Source: Pseudarthrobacter sp. NIBRBAC000502772
Lineage (GTDB): Bacteria; Actinomycetota; Actinomycetes; Actinomycetales; Micrococcaceae
Length of the DNA stretch: 64,000 nt
Direction: 5' to 3'
NCBI RefSeq assembly: GCF_006517235.1
Contig: NZ_CP041188.1
Location: 2,046,001-2,110,000, forward strand
The notes under the pieces are model-generated. The model worked only from the letters and a program-made list of their open reading frames with translations, was not told the DNA's origin and ran no database searches. A program made the translations under genes and the position numbers. The first letter of the stretch is position 1; every line of letters starts with the position of its first letter. Positions 1 to 8,619 of the stretch are shown here, piece by piece.

Positions 1-274
1 CACCGAGGCTGGTGTTGAGTCCGGCGCGTTCACGGAACCGGGTGGCGAACGCTTCACGGAGGGCCGGGATGCCGGCGTTGGGGGTGTAGTTCGTTTCGTC
101 CCGGTCGAGGCACGCCATGCCGGCTTCCAGGATATGGCGGGGGAGCGCGAAGCCCGGCTCGCCGATGCTCAGGACGATGGCCCCGGGAGTATGCCAGGCG
201 GCCTCGGTGATTTCGCGGATCTGGTTGACGGGGACGTCGCGCGCGTGCGCCGCAAGCTCAGGCATGGATGCCAT
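1..274 (-). CDS. PLP-dependent aminotransferase (N-terminal part; runs off the window)
   Basis: The minus strand encodes about 91 residues starting MASMPELAAHARDVP and continuing through IVLSIGEPGF, LPRHILEAG and NYTPNAGIPALREA. The GEPGF segment followed by a Y-T-P-N-x-G-I-P-x-L-R-x-A stretch is the N-terminal signature of class I/II (fold type I) aminotransferases of the AspC/AlaT group. The catalytic lysine lies beyond the window edge, so the substrate cannot be named. An alternative start is the ATG at 265. The gene is divergent from truB, with 60 bp between the two starts. Confidence 0.8.
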   Translation of the reverse strand, partial: MASMPELAAHARDVPVNQIREITEAAWHTPGAIVLSIGEPGFALPRHILEAGMACLDRDETNYTPNAGIPALREAFATRFRERAGLNTSLG

Positions 275-321
275 CCTAGCCGCCACCCGCGCAACTGGGC
301 GGGGACCGTCGCCAGCGCCGA

Positions 322-327
322 TATACT
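322..327 (+). promoter_or_regulatory. -10 element of truB, leaderless arrangement
   Basis: TATACT lies 7 nt upstream of the GTG that opens truB at 335. This matches the actinobacterial leaderless pattern, in which transcription starts at the first base of the start codon. No strong -35 hexamer is visible. Confidence 0.55.
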
Positions 328-334
328 GGGAAGC

Positions 335-1318
335 GTGCTTTCTGGACTGGTGATAGTGGACAAACCGCAGGGATGGACCAGCCATGATGTGGTTGGTCGG
401 ATGCGGCGTCTCGCCGGGACCCGGAAAGTGGGGCACGCCGGCACCCTTGATCCCATGGCTACCGGCGTCCTGGTGGTCGGCATCAACAAGGCCACCCGGC
501 TCCTGACCTACATCGTGGGCACGTCCAAGACGTACACGGCAACCATCCGGCTGGGCCAGTCCACCATCACGGACGACGCCGAAGGTGACGTGATTGCCGC
601 CGTCAGCGCCGCCGCCGTCGCCGACGAAGCAATTCACGACGGCGTCGCCGCCCTCACAGGTGAAATCCAGCAGGTGCCCAGCAGCGTCAGCGCCATTAAA
701 GTCAACGGTGAACGCGCCTACGCCCGGGTCCGCTCCGGTGAAGAGGTAAAGCTCGCGGCGCGCCCGGTCACCATCCACCGTTTCGAAGTTCACGCCATCA
801 ACCGGGAAGCGGGCGGCGACGTCGTGGACCTTGATGTCACCGTTGAGTGCTCATCCGGTACGTATATCCGCGCCCTCGCCCGTGACCTCGGCGACGGACT
901 GGGAGTGGGCGGCCACCTGACCGCCCTCCGCCGGACCCACGTTGGCCCCTACTCGCTGGATCAGGCCCGGACGTTGGAGCAGCTGGCCGAGGAGCTGAAT
1001 GTCCTGGAGATGTCCCAGGCTGCCCGGGCACTGATGCCCAACCGCGAACTCACAGCCGAGGAGGCCACCGAGATTTCCTTCGGACGCCGGATCGCAGCGG
1101 GATCGGAAGCAGGAGATCCCGCGGCTGCCACCACCGAGCACCCCGCGGCAGCGTTCGCGCCGGACGGCAGCCTCGTGGCGCTCCTGGCGGACTCCGGAAA
1201 CTTTGCCAAGCCTGTCCTGGTATTCGCGCCGGGCAACGGTGCGTCCGAAAAAAATGCGCCCCGGAATGCTGCGCCCGAGAATGCTGTGCCCGAAGATGCT
1301 GCGGGCGGGGACACCTAG
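335..1318 (+). CDS. truB: tRNA pseudouridine(55) synthase TruB
   Basis: Converts uridine 55 of the T-loop of tRNAs to pseudouridine in the cytoplasm. The protein (327 aa) opens VIVDKPQGWTSHDVV and carries GHAGTLDP at residues 33-40, with catalytic Asp39. This is followed by the GVLVVGINKATRLL and YTATIRLGQST blocks of TruB. The open frame extends upstream, but homology begins at the GTG at 335, just below a TATACT box. The last 25 or so residues are low complexity, with Asn-Ala-x-Pro-Glu repeats, and are not part of the usual domain. Two small membrane protein genes follow immediately. Confidence 0.95.
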   Translation: MLSGLVIVDKPQGWTSHDVVGRMRRLAGTRKVGHAGTLDPMATGVLVVGINKATRLLTYIVGTSKTYTATIRLGQSTITDDAEGDVIAAVSAAAVADEAIHDGVAALTGEIQQVPSSVSAIKVNGERAYARVRSGEEVKLAARPVTIHRFEVHAINREAGGDVVDLDVTVECSSGTYIRALARDLGDGLGVGGHLTALRRTHVGPYSLDQARTLEQLAEELNVLEMSQAARALMPNRELTAEEATEISFGRRIAAGSEAGDPAAATTEHPAAAFAPDGSLVALLADSGNFAKPVLVFAPGNGASEKNAPRNAAPENAVPEDAAGGDT

Positions 1319-1320
1319 GC

Positions 1321-1674
1321 ATGGACGCCTATTTCTACATCATCCTGGTGGTCGGCCTGCTCTCCAGCGGAATCTGCCTCGGTGCCGGCATCCTGAAAAA
1401 AGCCCCCAACGACCTCACCATCCTGTCCGTTGCCGCCGTCGAGCTGGCATTGGTGGTTTACCTGGTGGGTTCGATCGTGCGGGTGATCGCGGGCGAACCG
1501 ATTGCCGGGGAAGCCTGGGAATTCTGGGGATACCTGGCCACGGCGATGCTCCTGCCGCCGGCAGCCGTGTACTGGTCCATCCTGGAACGGACCCGCTGGA
1601 GCAACTTTGTCCTCGCCGCCGTCGGTGTCACAGCCTTGGTGATGGCCGCCCGCATGAACCAGATCTGGTACTGA
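1321..1674 (+). CDS. Small membrane protein of unknown function (four predicted helices)
   Basis: Encodes 117 aa with four hydrophobic stretches at about residues 5-25, 33-55, 68-88 and 93-112, and no recognisable catalytic motif. It starts with ATG 2 nt after the truB stop and is followed after 1 nt by a second membrane protein gene, so the three genes look co-transcribed. I do not recognise a named family. Composition and codon use match the neighbours. Confidence 0.75.
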   Translation: MDAYFYIILVVGLLSSGICLGAGILKKAPNDLTILSVAAVELALVVYLVGSIVRVIAGEPIAGEAWEFWGYLATAMLLPPAAVYWSILERTRWSNFVLAAVGVTALVMAARMNQIWY

Positions 1675-1675
1675 A

Positions 1676-2146
1676 ATGGAAGAAGCACGCAACGTGAAAG
1701 CACCTCGTTCCGAGGCCGCCCGGGCCAAGGCAGATGCCAAGGCCGGCGTCAAGGACACTCGGAACACCGGCCCCGGACGCCTGCTCATCGCCGTCTATGC
1801 AGTGTTTGCCATTTCGGCCACCGCACGCGCCGGTTACCAGATCCTGACCAAGTTCTCCGAAGCCCCGCTCGCCTACCTGCTTTCCGCGTTCGCGGCGCTG
1901 GTCTACGTGGTGGCAACGGTGTCCTTGGCCAAGCCCGGCCGCACCTGGTTCAAGATATCGCTGGCCGCCGTCCTGGTGGAGCTCGTCGGAGTGCTGGTGG
2001 TGGGGGCGTTGAGCGTGTTTGATTCTGTGGCGTTCCCGCATGAGACCGTCTGGTCCCTTTTTGGCCGGGGGTACGCGTTTATTCCGCTGCTGCTGCCTGT
2101 CCTGGGACTGGTGTGGCTGTACCGGCGCCGGCCGAACCAACAGTAG
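1676..2146 (+). CDS. Small membrane protein of unknown function (four predicted helices)
   Basis: Encodes 156 aa. A basic N-terminal segment (KAPRSEAARAKADAKAG, residues 8-24) precedes four hydrophobic helices at about 33-52, 60-80, 85-108 and 120-148. The C-terminus is basic (YRRRPNQQ). It starts 1 nt after the previous small membrane protein and may form a complex with it, which is inference from spacing only. No functional motif was recognised. Confidence 0.75.
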   Translation: MEEARNVKAPRSEAARAKADAKAGVKDTRNTGPGRLLIAVYAVFAISATARAGYQILTKFSEAPLAYLLSAFAALVYVVATVSLAKPGRTWFKISLAAVLVELVGVLVVGALSVFDSVAFPHETVWSLFGRGYAFIPLLLPVLGLVWLYRRRPNQQ

Positions 2147-2150
2147 ACCG

Positions 2151-2189
2151 CACCAGCAGCAAACAGCACCAGCAGCAAACAGCACCAGC
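2151..2189. repeat. 16-nt tandem repeat, about 2.5 copies
   Basis: CACCAGCAGCAAACAG occurs at 2151-2166 and 2167-2182, then begins a third time. It lies in the intergenic gap just after the stop of the second small membrane protein gene. Confidence 0.9.
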
Positions 2190-2347
2190 GATCGGCCTCC
2201 GCGGTCGGGCCTCCGGACACGTCCGCGCGTGCCATCCAGTTGGCCCGGCGCCGTCCGGCAGCAGTACTGATTGCGGGTAATCTTAGAGAGTTCCGGCGCC
2301 GGTGCGTTCGGAGAGATGTCAGTTTTAGGCAGTAAAAGGCGAGGGTG

Positions 2348-3331
2348 ATGGTCTACATCTGGAACGATCCGTCCGAGGTCCCGGCGGACTTTGGTCCCTC
2401 CGTTGTCACTTTTGGCAACTTCGACGGCGTCCATCGCGGGCACCAGCAAGTGCTTTCCGAGCTAATCCGCTCGGCCCGCTTCAACGGGACGAAGGCCGTT
2501 GCCGTCACCTTTGACCCGCACCCGGCCCTGATCCACCGCCCGGAGTCCGCGCCCGAAATGATCATGGGCCTGCAGGACAAACTGGTGGCGCTGGGGGAGC
2601 TGGGCCTGGATGCCATTTTGGTGATGAAGTACTCGCTGAACCTGGCCAGCCTCACCCCTGAGGAATTTGTGGGCCAGGTCCTGGTGGACAGCCTGCATGC
2701 CAGCCACGTGGTGATCGGACACGATTCCCGGTTCGGCCGCGGCAACTCCGGTGACCTTAGCACCATGAAGCAGCTGGGCGAAAAGTTCGACTTCGACGTC
2801 CAGGTCATCAGCGAATTCGGTTCGGAAGGCTACCCGCTGCATGACGACGACGGCACCGACCGCCGCTGCTCCTCCACCTGGGTGCGTGAAGCATTGCAGG
2901 AAGGCGACGTCGCCACCGCCGCAGCGGTGCTGGGACGGCCCCACCGTATGCGCGGCGAGGTTGTCCACGGTGCTGCCCGCGGCCGCGTACTCGGGTTCCC
3001 CACCGCAAACCTTGCCCACGAGGCCACCGGGTTCATCCCCGCGGACGGCATCTACGCCGGCTGGCTGGTGGACCAGGCCGGCACTCGCTGGCCGGCGGCC
3101 ATCTCGGTGGGGTCCAATCCCACGTTCGACGGCGTCAGCCGCCAGGTCGAAGCCCATGTGATTGACCGTCCGCACGAGGCCGTGGAGGATTTCGATCTGT
3201 ACGGCCAGACAGTAGTGGTCGAATTTGTGGCCCGGCTCCGCGGCATGGTGGCATACCGTGGGCCGGAGGCGCTTGTTGACCAGATGCGTCTGGACGTTAT
3301 TCAGGCCCACGATCTCCTGGTGCGGCGCTGA
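2348..3331 (+). CDS. ribF: Bifunctional riboflavin kinase / FAD synthetase RibF
   Basis: Makes FMN from riboflavin and ATP, then FAD from FMN and ATP. The N-terminal adenylyltransferase domain shows GNFDGVHRGH (residues 23-32). The C-terminal riboflavin kinase domain shows GRVLGFPTANL, IYAGW and the SVGSNPTF block. The length of 327 aa is typical. The ATG at 2348 is preceded by AAAAGG (2334-2339) with 8 nt spacing; a GTG at 2345 directly before it is the alternative. It lies between truB and rpsO, as in many actinobacteria. Confidence 0.95.
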   Translation: MVYIWNDPSEVPADFGPSVVTFGNFDGVHRGHQQVLSELIRSARFNGTKAVAVTFDPHPALIHRPESAPEMIMGLQDKLVALGELGLDAILVMKYSLNLASLTPEEFVGQVLVDSLHASHVVIGHDSRFGRGNSGDLSTMKQLGEKFDFDVQVISEFGSEGYPLHDDDGTDRRCSSTWVREALQEGDVATAAAVLGRPHRMRGEVVHGAARGRVLGFPTANLAHEATGFIPADGIYAGWLVDQAGTRWPAAISVGSNPTFDGVSRQVEAHVIDRPHEAVEDFDLYGQTVVVEFVARLRGMVAYRGPEALVDQMRLDVIQAHDLLVRR

Positions 3332-3371
3332 CCCGGTCCCACCCGCACCAAACACCCAGAGAGGCAGCACC

Positions 3372-4226
3372 GTGGCCGTCGAGAAGAACACCCGCAAACT
3401 GGACAAAGGCATAGTCCGCGATTTCAGTTCCCGGATGAGCTACGCGTCCTACCTCCAGCTGCCCACCCTGCTCAGTGCACAGCAACCTGTCAGCACGCCC
3501 GAACACCACGACGAGCTGCTGTTCATCATCCAGCACCAGACCACCGAGCTGTGGCTGAAGCTGGTGCTGCACGAGCTCCGCAGCGCCGCGGCCTGGCTGC
3601 GTGCAGACGATCTCGGCTCCGCGCTCAAGGGCATCGCCCGGGTCAAGCACATCCAAAAAACCCTGACGGAGCAATGGTCCGTCCTGGCCACGCTGACGCC
3701 CACGGAGTACTCCCAGTTCCGCGGGTTCCTGGGCAACTCCTCCGGCTTCCAGTCCAGCCAGTACCGGGCCGTCGAGTTTGTCCTCGGCAACAAGAACCGC
3801 AAAATGCTGCCGGTGTTCGAATCGGACCCGGAAGCGCACGCCATGCTGGAGGAGTTGCTGAACGCGCCCAGCATCTACGACGAGTTCCTGGCCTACCTGG
3901 CCCGGCAGGGCTTCGACGTGCCACAGTCCGTCCTGGAGCGGGACGTCACCCGTGCCCACGAGTTCTGCCCTGAGCTGGTGCCGCTGTTCAAGCACATCTA
4001 CGAAAACGCCGCCGCTAACTGGGGTGCCTACGAGGCGTGCGAGGAACTGGTGGACCTGGAAGATAATTTCCAGCTCTGGCGGTTCCGGCACCTGCGAACC
4101 GTCCAGCGGACCATCGGGATGAAAGCCGGAACCGGGGGATCCAGCGGCGCTGCCTTCCTGCAAAAGGCCCTTGAGCTTACTTTCTTCCCGGAACTGTTCG
4201 CGGTACGAACGGAGATCGGCCAGTGA
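3372..4226 (+). CDS. kynA: Tryptophan 2,3-dioxygenase KynA
   Basis: Haem enzyme that opens the indole ring of L-tryptophan to N-formylkynurenine, the first step of the kynurenine route. The protein (284 aa) shows the family block FIIQHQTTELWLKLVLHEL, with catalytic His55, and later FRHLRTVQRTIGMKAGTGGSSG, which holds the haem-ligand histidine and the C-terminal substrate loop. The frame stays open upstream into ribF, but homology begins at GTG 3372. Its stop overlaps the kynU start by 4 nt. No kynurenine formamidase gene is adjacent. Confidence 0.95.
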   Translation: MAVEKNTRKLDKGIVRDFSSRMSYASYLQLPTLLSAQQPVSTPEHHDELLFIIQHQTTELWLKLVLHELRSAAAWLRADDLGSALKGIARVKHIQKTLTEQWSVLATLTPTEYSQFRGFLGNSSGFQSSQYRAVEFVLGNKNRKMLPVFESDPEAHAMLEELLNAPSIYDEFLAYLARQGFDVPQSVLERDVTRAHEFCPELVPLFKHIYENAAANWGAYEACEELVDLEDNFQLWRFRHLRTVQRTIGMKAGTGGSSGAAFLQKALELTFFPELFAVRTEIGQ

Positions 4227-5482
4227 GCAGCGCAAGGGACACGAACATGGAGAACCACGACGCCGCCGCCCTCCTTGAGCAGGCCGCGCAACTGGATGCA
4301 GGCGACCCGTTGGCGCGCTACCGCGGCCTCTTCATCGGGACGGACACCGCCCTTTCCTACCTCGACGGCAATTCCCTGGGGCGCCCGCTGAAGCGGACAC
4401 AGCGGGACATCAGCACCTTTATCGGGGAAGGCTGGGGCGGCTGGCTCATCCGTGGCTGGGATGAGGAATGGCTGGACCTGCCCCAGACCATCGGCGATCA
4501 GCTGGGCCGCGCTGTCCTCGGCGCAGCCCCGGGCCAGACCGTCATCGCCGACTCCACCACGGTGGTGCTCTACAAGCTGATCCGCGCCGCGCTGGCCACC
4601 GTGTCTGACCCGGCCCGCACAGAGATTGTCCTGGACACGGATAACTTCCCCACGGACCGCTACCTGGTCGAGGGCATCGCCCGCGAGGAAGGACTCACCC
4701 TGCGGTGGATCGAAGCGGATCCGGCGTCCGGCGTCACCGTCGAACAGGTGCGGCACGCAACCGGCCCGGCCACCGCCGTCGTACTTTTGAGCCACGTGGC
4801 CTACCGCTCAGGCTTCCTGGCCGACCTTCCGGGCATCACTGAAGTTGCACACAGCGCGGGGGCGCTGGTGGTCTGGGACCTGTGCCACTCCGCCGGATCC
4901 GTGGAGCTGGACCTGGACGGGGCAAACGTGGATTTTGCCGCGGGCTGCACCTACAAGTACCTCAACGGGGGACCGGGCTCGCCGGCGTTCGCCTACGTCA
5001 ATCGCAGGCACCTGTCCGGTCTGAAGCAGCCGATCTGGGGCTGGATGGGACGCAAGGACGCGTTCGAGATGGCCGCAGGCTACGAGCCGGCGCCCGGTAT
5101 CCGGAGTTTCCTCAGCGGCACTCCGGCCATCTTCGGGATGTTGGCCATGCGCGGCACCCTGGACCTCATCGAAGAGGCCGGCATGGCTGCCATCCGGGAG
5201 AAGTCCCTGAAACTCACAGCCTTCGCCGTTCAGCTGTTTGAGGCATGGCTGGAACCGGCGGGCGTCGAGCTGGCATCGCCGCGCGATCCGGAGCTTCGCG
5301 GGAGCCACATCACCCTGGACCATCCGGCGTTCAGGAACGTGACGGCGGCGCTGTGGGAACAGGACGTCATCCCGGACTTCCGCGCACCCCACGGGATCCG
5401 CGTGGGGCTGTCGCCCTTGAGCACCAGCTTCGCGGAGCTGTTCCGGGGGATGGCCGCCATTCGGGATCAGCTGCGTCGCTGA
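4223..5482 (+). CDS. kynU: Kynureninase KynU
   Basis: PLP enzyme that cleaves kynurenine to anthranilate and alanine. It has 419 aa. Visible motifs are YLDGNSLG near the N-terminus, VVWDLCHSAG with the PLP-nitrogen Asp, and CTYKYLNGGPGSPAF with the Schiff-base lysine near residue 240. The start is GTG at 4223, giving a 4-nt overlap with the kynA stop; an internal ATG at 4247 is an alternative. The kynA-kynU pair would turn tryptophan into anthranilate if formylkynurenine is hydrolysed by an enzyme encoded elsewhere. Confidence 0.94.
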   Translation: MSSARDTNMENHDAAALLEQAAQLDAGDPLARYRGLFIGTDTALSYLDGNSLGRPLKRTQRDISTFIGEGWGGWLIRGWDEEWLDLPQTIGDQLGRAVLGAAPGQTVIADSTTVVLYKLIRAALATVSDPARTEIVLDTDNFPTDRYLVEGIAREEGLTLRWIEADPASGVTVEQVRHATGPATAVVLLSHVAYRSGFLADLPGITEVAHSAGALVVWDLCHSAGSVELDLDGANVDFAAGCTYKYLNGGPGSPAFAYVNRRHLSGLKQPIWGWMGRKDAFEMAAGYEPAPGIRSFLSGTPAIFGMLAMRGTLDLIEEAGMAAIREKSLKLTAFAVQLFEAWLEPAGVELASPRDPELRGSHITLDHPAFRNVTAALWEQDVIPDFRAPHGIRVGLSPLSTSFAELFRGMAAIRDQLRR

Positions 5483-5553
5483 GGCGGTGCCTTTTGCCTG
5501 ACTGCTGGCTGACGGCTGTTGGTGACGGCAGGAACTGCCTGACGGCGGCTGTT

Positions 5554-5583
5554 TCGACAAGATTGCGGCGGGGCCGGTAAACT
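5554..5583 (+). promoter_or_regulatory. Promoter of rpsO (TCGACA - 18 nt - TAAACT)
   Basis: TCGACA at 5554-5559 and TAAACT at 5578-5583 are separated by 18 nt, a good match to a housekeeping-type promoter. It lies about 140 nt upstream of rpsO, leaving a leader that includes GC-rich inverted segments. The leader could carry S15 autoregulation, but I see no clear mimic of the S15 site. Confidence 0.5.
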
Positions 5584-5724
5584 AACAGATGGATCCGGCT
5601 GCAGTCCGTGGCGGCTGGTTCCTGCCATGTGTGGAAAGTCCCTGGTTTCCGGGGGATTTCCGCGCGGGCAGACCCGGCAGTGAAGTACTGAATCGGGCCT
5701 CACGGCACATCTCTAGGAGTTATT

Positions 5725-5994
5725 GTGGCACTTGACGCCGCTGTAAAGCAGTCCATCATTCAGGATTTCGCAACGTCCGAGGGCGACACCGGTTCGCCGG
5801 AGGTCCAGGTTGCAGTCCTGACTCAGCGGATCAAGGATCTGACTGAGCACATGAAGGTGCACAAGCACGATTACCACACCCAGCGCGGTCTGCTGGCAAT
5901 GGTGGGTCGTCGCAAGCGTATGCTCACCTACCTCAAGAACACTGACATCACCCGCTACCGTGCGCTCATCGAGCGTCTCGGCCTGCGCCGCTAG
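5725..5994 (+). CDS. rpsO: 30S ribosomal protein S15
   Basis: An 89-aa protein that binds the central domain of 16S rRNA early in 30S assembly. The sequence has the S15 hallmarks: [36 protein letters not shown] and [12 protein letters not shown]. The start is GTG at 5725, preceded by AGGAG in a good position. The next gene is pnp, the usual rpsO-pnp arrangement. Confidence 0.98.
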   Translation: MALDAAVKQSIIQDFATSEGDTGSPEVQVAVLTQRIKDLTEHMKVHKHDYHTQRGLLAMVGRRKRMLTYLKNTDITRYRALIERLGLRR

Positions 5995-6006
5995 TCAGCT
6001 TTAAGG

Positions 6007-6040
6007 GGCGGCCCCTTCCGTGACGGAAAGGGCCGCCTTC
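6007..6040 (+). terminator. Hairpin after rpsO (terminator or processing site)
   Basis: The arms 6007-6020 and 6024-6037 pair over 14 positions with one mismatch around a 3-nt loop. A TTCTTC tract follows. It lies 12 nt after the rpsO stop. In other bacteria the rpsO-pnp gap holds both a terminator and an RNase III processing hairpin, so either role is possible. Confidence 0.75.
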
Positions 6041-6242
6041 TTCAGAAGAAAATTAAACAGGAGGATCAACCGCATCACGCATTCGCGGTCCTCGGTAGTG
6101 ATCCCCGGGAACGGCTTCGAAGAATGAAGCCCTCGGCCCGTGGGTCTCGATCGATGACCGGGTGCAGTGCAGGCCAGTAGACAGATGCTGGACTGGGTTG
6201 ATGCGGCTGGACTCCGTGAAACAAGAAACGGAGGTGACTCTC

Positions 6243-8495
6243 TTGGAGGGTCCCGAAATCCAGTTCTCAGAAGCAGTCATTGACAATGGCCGCTTTGGCA
6301 AGCGTGTAATCCGCTTTGAAACCGGCCGTCTTGCCAAGCAGGCAGCCGGCGCAGCCATGGTGTACATCGACGAAGACACCGCGCTGCTGTCCGCCACCAC
6401 CGCAGGCAAGCACCCGCGCGAAGGTTTCGACTTCTTCCCGCTGACGGTTGACGTTGAAGAGCGCATGTACGCCGCCGGCCGTATCCCGGGCTCGTTCTTC
6501 CGCCGTGAAGGCCGCCCGTCCACCGAGGCCATCCTGGCCTGCCGCCTCATGGACCGCCCGCTGCGTCCGGCCTTCGTCAAGGGCCTGCGCAACGAGGTCC
6601 AGATCGTGGTGACCGTCCTGGCCATCAACCCTGACGAGCTCTACGACGTGGTGGCCATCAACGCCTCCTCCATGTCCACCCAGCTCTCGGGCCTGCCGTT
6701 CTCCGGCCCGATCGGCGGCGTCCGCGTTGCCCTCGTCGCCGACGAGCACGGTTCGCAGTGGGTTGCTTTCCCCAAGCACTCCCAGCTCGAGAACTCCGTG
6801 TTCAACATGGTTGTAGCCGGCCGCGTTGCCGGTGACGACGTCGCCATCATGATGGTCGAAGCCGAAGCAACCGACAACTCCTGGAACCTCATCAAGGAAC
6901 AGGGCGCAACTGCTCCCACCGAAGAGGTTGTCTCCGAGGGCCTCGAGGCTGCCAAGCCGTTCATCAAGGCACTCTGCGAGGCCCAGGCGGACCTGGCTGC
7001 ACGCGCTGCCAAGCCCACCGTTGAGTTCCCGGTCTTCCTGGACTACCAGGATGACGTCTACGCCGCTGTTGAGTCCGCTGCCGCTGAGAAGCTGGCCGCT
7101 ATCTTCCAGATCGCCGACAAGCAGGAACGCGACGTTGCAACGGATGCGCTCAAGGACGAAGTCACTTCTTCCCTGGCCGGCCAGTTCGAAGGCCGCGACA
7201 AGGAGCTGTCCGCAGCATTCCGCTCGGTTACCAAGCAGGTTGTGCGCCAGCGCATCCTCAAGGACCAGATCCGCATTGACGGCCGTGGCCTGACGGACAT
7301 CCGCCAGCTCACCGCCGAGGTTGAGGTTCTGCCCCGTGTGCACGGCTCGGCAATCTTCGAGCGCGGCGAAACCCAGATCATGGGTGTCACCACGCTGAAC
7401 ATGCTCAAGATGGAACAGCAGATCGATTCGCTGTCGCCCGTCACGCGCAAGCGCTACATGCACAACTACAACTTCCCGCCGTACTCCACCGGCGAGACCG
7501 GCCGCGTGGGTTCGCCCAAGCGCCGCGAAATCGGCCACGGCGCCCTCGCCGAGCGCGCCATCATGCCGGTGCTGCCGTCCCGCGAGGAATTCCCCTACGC
7601 GATCCGCCAGGTGTCTGAGGCTCTCAGCTCCAACGGTTCGACGTCGATGGGTTCCGTCTGCGCTTCGACGCTGTCCCTGCTCAATGCAGGTGTGCCGCTG
7701 AAGGCAGCTGTTGCAGGTATCGCCATGGGCCTGGTCTCCGACCAGGTTGACGGCCAGACCCGTTACGCAGCCCTGACCGATATCCTCGGCGCCGAAGATG
7801 CTTTCGGCGACATGGACTTCAAGGTTGCCGGTACCGCCGAGTTCGTTACGGCCATCCAGCTGGACACGAAGCTCGACGGCATCCCCGCTTCCGTGCTGGC
7901 AGCAGCGCTGAAGCAGGCCCGCGAAGCCCGACTGCACATCCTGGACGTCCTGAACTCCGCGATCGACACACCGGATGAGCTCTCCGAGTTCGCGCCGCGC
8001 GTCATCGCGGTCAAGATCCCGGTTGACAAGATCGGCGAGGTCATTGGGCCCAAGGGCAAAATGATCAACCAGATCCAGGAAGACACCGGCGCCGACATCT
8101 CCATCGAGGACGACGGCACGGTCTACATTGGCGCCACCAACGGTCCGTCTGCTGACGCAGCACGCTCCGCCATCAACGCCATTGCCAACCCGCAGATCCC
8201 GGAAATCGGCGAGCGTTACCTGGGTACGGTCGTCAAGACCACCACCTTCGGTGCCTTCATTTCCCTGACTCCGGGCAAGGACGGCCTGCTGCACATCTCC
8301 GAGCTGCGCAAGCTGGCCAACGGCAAGCGCGTGGACAACGTGGATGACGTGGTTTCCGTCGGCCAGAAGATCCAGGTGGAAATCACCAAGATCGATGACC
8401 GTGGAAAGCTGTCGCTGTCCCCCGTGGTGGCTGAAGAAGAAGGCGCCGAGAGCGTTGACGCTTCCGCCGCAGAGGGCGCTGCCGAAGCGGAGTAG
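6243..8495 (+). CDS. pnp: Polyribonucleotide nucleotidyltransferase (PNPase)
   Basis: Phosphorolytic 3'-5' exoribonuclease and RNA-tailing enzyme. The protein (750 aa) has two RNase PH-like domains ([10 protein letters not shown] and [28 protein letters not shown] in the first; [13 protein letters not shown] and [31 protein letters not shown] in the second). A KH domain follows ([12 protein letters not shown]), then an S1 domain ([20 protein letters not shown]). The frame is open further upstream, but family homology begins [11 protein letters not shown], which fits a TTG start at 6243 with GGAGG at 6230-6234. The C-terminal tail is acidic. Confidence 0.96.
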   Translation: MEGPEIQFSEAVIDNGRFGKRVIRFETGRLAKQAAGAAMVYIDEDTALLSATTAGKHPREGFDFFPLTVDVEERMYAAGRIPGSFFRREGRPSTEAILACRLMDRPLRPAFVKGLRNEVQIVVTVLAINPDELYDVVAINASSMSTQLSGLPFSGPIGGVRVALVADEHGSQWVAFPKHSQLENSVFNMVVAGRVAGDDVAIMMVEAEATDNSWNLIKEQGATAPTEEVVSEGLEAAKPFIKALCEAQADLAARAAKPTVEFPVFLDYQDDVYAAVESAAAEKLAAIFQIADKQERDVATDALKDEVTSSLAGQFEGRDKELSAAFRSVTKQVVRQRILKDQIRIDGRGLTDIRQLTAEVEVLPRVHGSAIFERGETQIMGVTTLNMLKMEQQIDSLSPVTRKRYMHNYNFPPYSTGETGRVGSPKRREIGHGALAERAIMPVLPSREEFPYAIRQVSEALSSNGSTSMGSVCASTLSLLNAGVPLKAAVAGIAMGLVSDQVDGQTRYAALTDILGAEDAFGDMDFKVAGTAEFVTAIQLDTKLDGIPASVLAAALKQAREARLHILDVLNSAIDTPDELSEFAPRVIAVKIPVDKIGEVIGPKGKMINQIQEDTGADISIEDDGTVYIGATNGPSADAARSAINAIANPQIPEIGERYLGTVVKTTTFGAFISLTPGKDGLLHISELRKLANGKRVDNVDDVVSVGQKIQVEITKIDDRGKLSLSPVVAEEEGAESVDASAAEGAAEAE

Positions 8496-8537
8496 TCCAC
8501 TGACGCGGAGTAGCATCTTCCTCCACACAGCATGAAT

Positions 8538-8572
8538 CGGCGGGGCCGGTGGATGATCCACCGGCCCCGCCG
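8538..8572 (+). terminator. Rho-independent terminator after pnp
   Basis: A perfect 16-bp GC-rich stem (8538-8553 with 8557-8572) has a TGA loop and is followed by CTGTT. It separates pnp from the M16 peptidase gene. Confidence 0.85.
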
Positions 8573-8619
8573 CTGTTACGATGGCAGCCAGATCCGGCTG
8601 CCGCTCCTGAAAGGCTTCA

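Noticed and set aside
6162..6242. 27-residue N-terminal extension of PNPase
   Set aside because: Family homology begins at the TTG at 6243, which has a perfect GGAGG; upstream codons lie in the intercistronic leader.
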